Origin: Chrysogorgia sp. JL179-B06
Taxonomy: Eukaryota; Cnidaria; Anthozoa; Scleralcyonacea; Chrysogorgiidae
Assembly (NCBI GenBank): GCA_035772405.1
Contig: JAYKKM010000380.1
Location: 62,001-126,000, forward strand
DNA: 64,000 nucleotides
Direction of reading: 5' to 3'
Under the pieces are notes generated by a model. That model made no database searches. It was not told the origin of the DNA and saw only the letters and a program-made list of their open reading frames with translations. Shown piece by piece: positions 62,017-64,000 of this stretch; the first letter of the stretch is position 1; each line of letters begins with the position of its first letter. The position numbers were made by a program, and so were the translations under genes.

Positions 62017-62168
62017 TATATGAACAACTCGAGCTCGTGTCCCACCAGGATATCCAAACACTCGAAAACAATTAACAAAAACACTCGCGCTTCGCGCTCG
62101 TGTTTTCATACATTGTTTTCTCGTGTTTGGATATCCCGGTGAAACACTCGCTCTCGTTGTTCATATAT
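62017..62168. mobile_element. 152-bp foldback MITE
   Basis: TATATGAACAAC at the left edge is mirrored by GTTGTTCATATA at the right; inner arms contain GGATATCCAAACACTCGAAA and its near-complement, closing at CTCGCGCTTCGCGCTCG. No coding capacity; the frame 62106-62291 on the minus strand overlaps this arm and is not called. Confidence 0.75.
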
Positions 62169-62956
62169 AACTTGAACACCACAGCTGGCAACTCCATATA
62201 TGGAGTTGTTTATCAGTTTTGACAAGCTGACAGCCCGGTCATTTTGAAAACCTTTCACAGCTCGTTTCGAAGTTGGATCACAGTAAGGCAAAAGACCACT
62301 GGATTTTAGCCTTTTAATAATGTAAATAAGAAAACCTTAGGACAAAGGATAGCTAATGAATTCTGGGTGAGTAAACGAGTTGTTATTTGCAAAAGATGAG
62401 TTATATAAACGTTTTTATTTCGATGTCAGTGCAGTGTCAATGTTTCATGTGTGTAGTCGTTGAATTTCCTTTAATTTACAAATAATTTCTGTGGGTGTTT
62501 ACTGTTATAAAATCGGTAGTATGTTTCCCTGGTCATAACCAGGTCATTTGTTTAGTATTCAGTTCATTTATACTCGCCAGTTTCTTAATTTGGCAGTGTA
62601 TCGCGGTAATCTTTACGGCCGATACCGTACTATTATTCTTTAAGTTTTGCTTGGTTTTTGTTGTAACTGAAATGATTTTTAATGTTTGTAAATGTTATTA
62701 AATTCTATATGAAAGGCAATTCAAATTGTCTCATAAACTATATAAAGGAGAATATCGATCAACAGTCCATTTATTTCGTTGTTCTGCGGGTTTTTGAGCA
62801 CTTTCTATTCTCTTTTTGCAACTTCTTTTTCATAAATATTACGTAAAATAATTTCCCTGCATACAGTAATTGTTTTCTACCTTCCTGCTTTTACCATTTT
62901 CTTGCATTACGTAAAAAGAAAAGTCGTTCAAGAGAAGGACACCATCTTGTTTTGCG
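62169..62956. other. Unassigned AT-rich DNA
   Basis: Short open frames (for example 62495-62701, +) have hydrophobic, low-complexity content from T-rich DNA and match nothing I know. No gene called. Confidence 0.5.
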
Positions 62957-63030
62957 AAACAGTGAATAGTGCAGGATATCCCGAGCTAGAGGAACCAATC
63001 AGATTGCACGAAAAGCACTATTCACTGTTT
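62957..63030. repeat. 16-bp perfect inverted repeat, probable small foldback element
   Basis: AAACAGTGAATAGTGC (62957-62972) and GCACTATTCACTGTTT (63015-63030) enclose 42 bp with GGATATCC-like and CCAATCAGA motifs. The open frame 62902-63210 runs across this structure, which argues against it being coding. Confidence 0.6.
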
Positions 63031-64000
63031 TGGCATATGCTAATAAAGATTATTAAAGAGTACACTGCAGATAGTGATTGTTTATATGATATATTTACAA
63101 GGAAACAGCTCATTTCGTACGTTCACTCTGTGTGGTGTAGACATTACTTTTGGACAGAAATATCAAATAGTGGACGCTGGAGTATCAATCCTATAGAACA
63201 AGTTTTATAATTATTATTTCGTTGGAGCAGGTATGATTCTGTAATAAGAAATTAAATATTTTTAGAACAATACTTTTAATAGCACCTTTGGCTTTGATGG
63301 TCCACAACGCTCGACGGAGAAGCGCTATTGATGTTGATTTTCATGCATTCCAAGAGATTCGTTGCGAAGTCCGAATTGGTTTTCCCTTACTCTTACCCAC
63401 TCATCGTATACTTCTATGCGATCTCTTCCTTCCAGAGCCTTCTCTTTTCCCACCTGATCCGCGTATTGGTTGATCTGGTAGACGGAAATTGTCTTTGTTT
63501 TGCCCTTCGCCACTTTCCATATTTTAGACTGCACTAATTACCATTCGAACACGAGAATTAAGCTTTCAACCACAAAATATATTCAATCCGAAATTGCGAC
63601 GCCATTTTGATAATTTTGAAAAAATTCCCAAATTTTTTCAAAATGTGGCTGTTCTGCGCATGCTTCAAAAGCGCTGCGGAGTGCCTTTAACTGTTGCACG
63701 TATAAGAAACACGTGATAACATAACCAGAAATACCCATTACATCATCATGATCCATAGGTTTAATCCATAGTCGTGTGTCGTCATCGCATAATCGTTTGG
63801 GAGATCCTCGATTATCGTGTAGACAGATTATGGGTGAATAGGTAACACATAGTATGGCATGATCGTACAACAGTACGACCCCCATTATTGTCTTCGTAAC
63901 GCACGTATGTTTCTTTATTAATAATTTTATTAAAAAAATGAAATGAAAAAGTGTAAAATAAAAAAACAGAATGTGTGTCGAGACACAAAGTGAAATAAAA
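63031..64000. other. Unassigned DNA at the right edge
   Basis: Two minus-strand frames are long enough to note: 63325-63534 (69 aa, charged, KAKGKTK-type basic start) and 63583-63885 (100 aa). Neither has a domain I recognise nor clear splice sites, and I do not call them genes. The last ~100 bp is A-rich. Confidence 0.4.

Noticed and set aside
62902..63210. 102-codon frame
   Set aside because: Crosses a perfect inverted repeat and has no recognised domain.

Overview
The window looks like a eukaryotic, most likely invertebrate metazoan, genome segment. It has short GT-AG introns of about 70-300 bp, AATAAA signals, foldback MITEs, EGF-like exons and a P2X7-C-like gene. A cnidarian (anthozoan) source is my guess from the P2X7-like/CXC gene type and foldback style; it is not proven. 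No rRNA, tRNA, operon, Shine-Dalgarno site or CRISPR array was seen.

Layout. (1) 1-3240, + strand: a spliced but broken gene for a superfamily-3 (SF3) helicase-like replication protein with a long Asp/Asn/Gly tail made by a 54-bp minisatellite. (2) 3552-7236: a 3.7-kb mobile element with ~0.6-kb terminal inverted repeats (TIRs). It encodes a tyrosine recombinase whose reading frame also carries an N-terminal zinc finger (cut off by one TGA) and a C-terminal telobox-like Myb domain. The TIRs hold repeated hairpin sites of the form 12 bp - 5 bp - 12 bp. (3) 7237-7770: a small region of GGAACAAA/TTTGTTCC inverted motifs and unassigned DNA. (4) ~7771-56524: about 49 kb of satellite built from ~122-bp monomers and shortened derivatives, organised into 2.0-2.4-kb higher-order repeats, a 5.5-kb duplication and a ~20.2-kb duplication. 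It is interrupted by four copies of a ~1.05-kb cluster of degenerate EGF-like exons and two copies of a 782-bp foldback element; a fifth EGF cluster closes the array. (5) 57444-58568, +: a four-exon gene with a Cys-rich CXC-type exon and a P2X7 C-terminal-like domain, carrying a one-base frame break. (6) 59359-61778, -: a six-exon DDE-type transposase-like gene, convergent with the previous one, with two in-frame stops. (7) 61779-64000: foldback elements and no recognisable gene.

How the parts may work together. In the TIR element, the recombinase, its zinc finger and Myb domain and the repeated hairpin sites form one plausible recombination system. Whether the adjacent SF3 helicase belongs to it is open. 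Each satellite monomer has a telomere-like core (AACCCTAA) inside a hairpin, which would be a natural type of target for a telobox Myb domain; this link is speculative. The P2X7-like gene and the transposase may be two genes of one DNA transposon, but its ends were not found. Several genes carry stops or frame breaks, so much of the window looks like decaying mobile DNA; base errors in a repeat-rich assembly are an alternative for some breaks.
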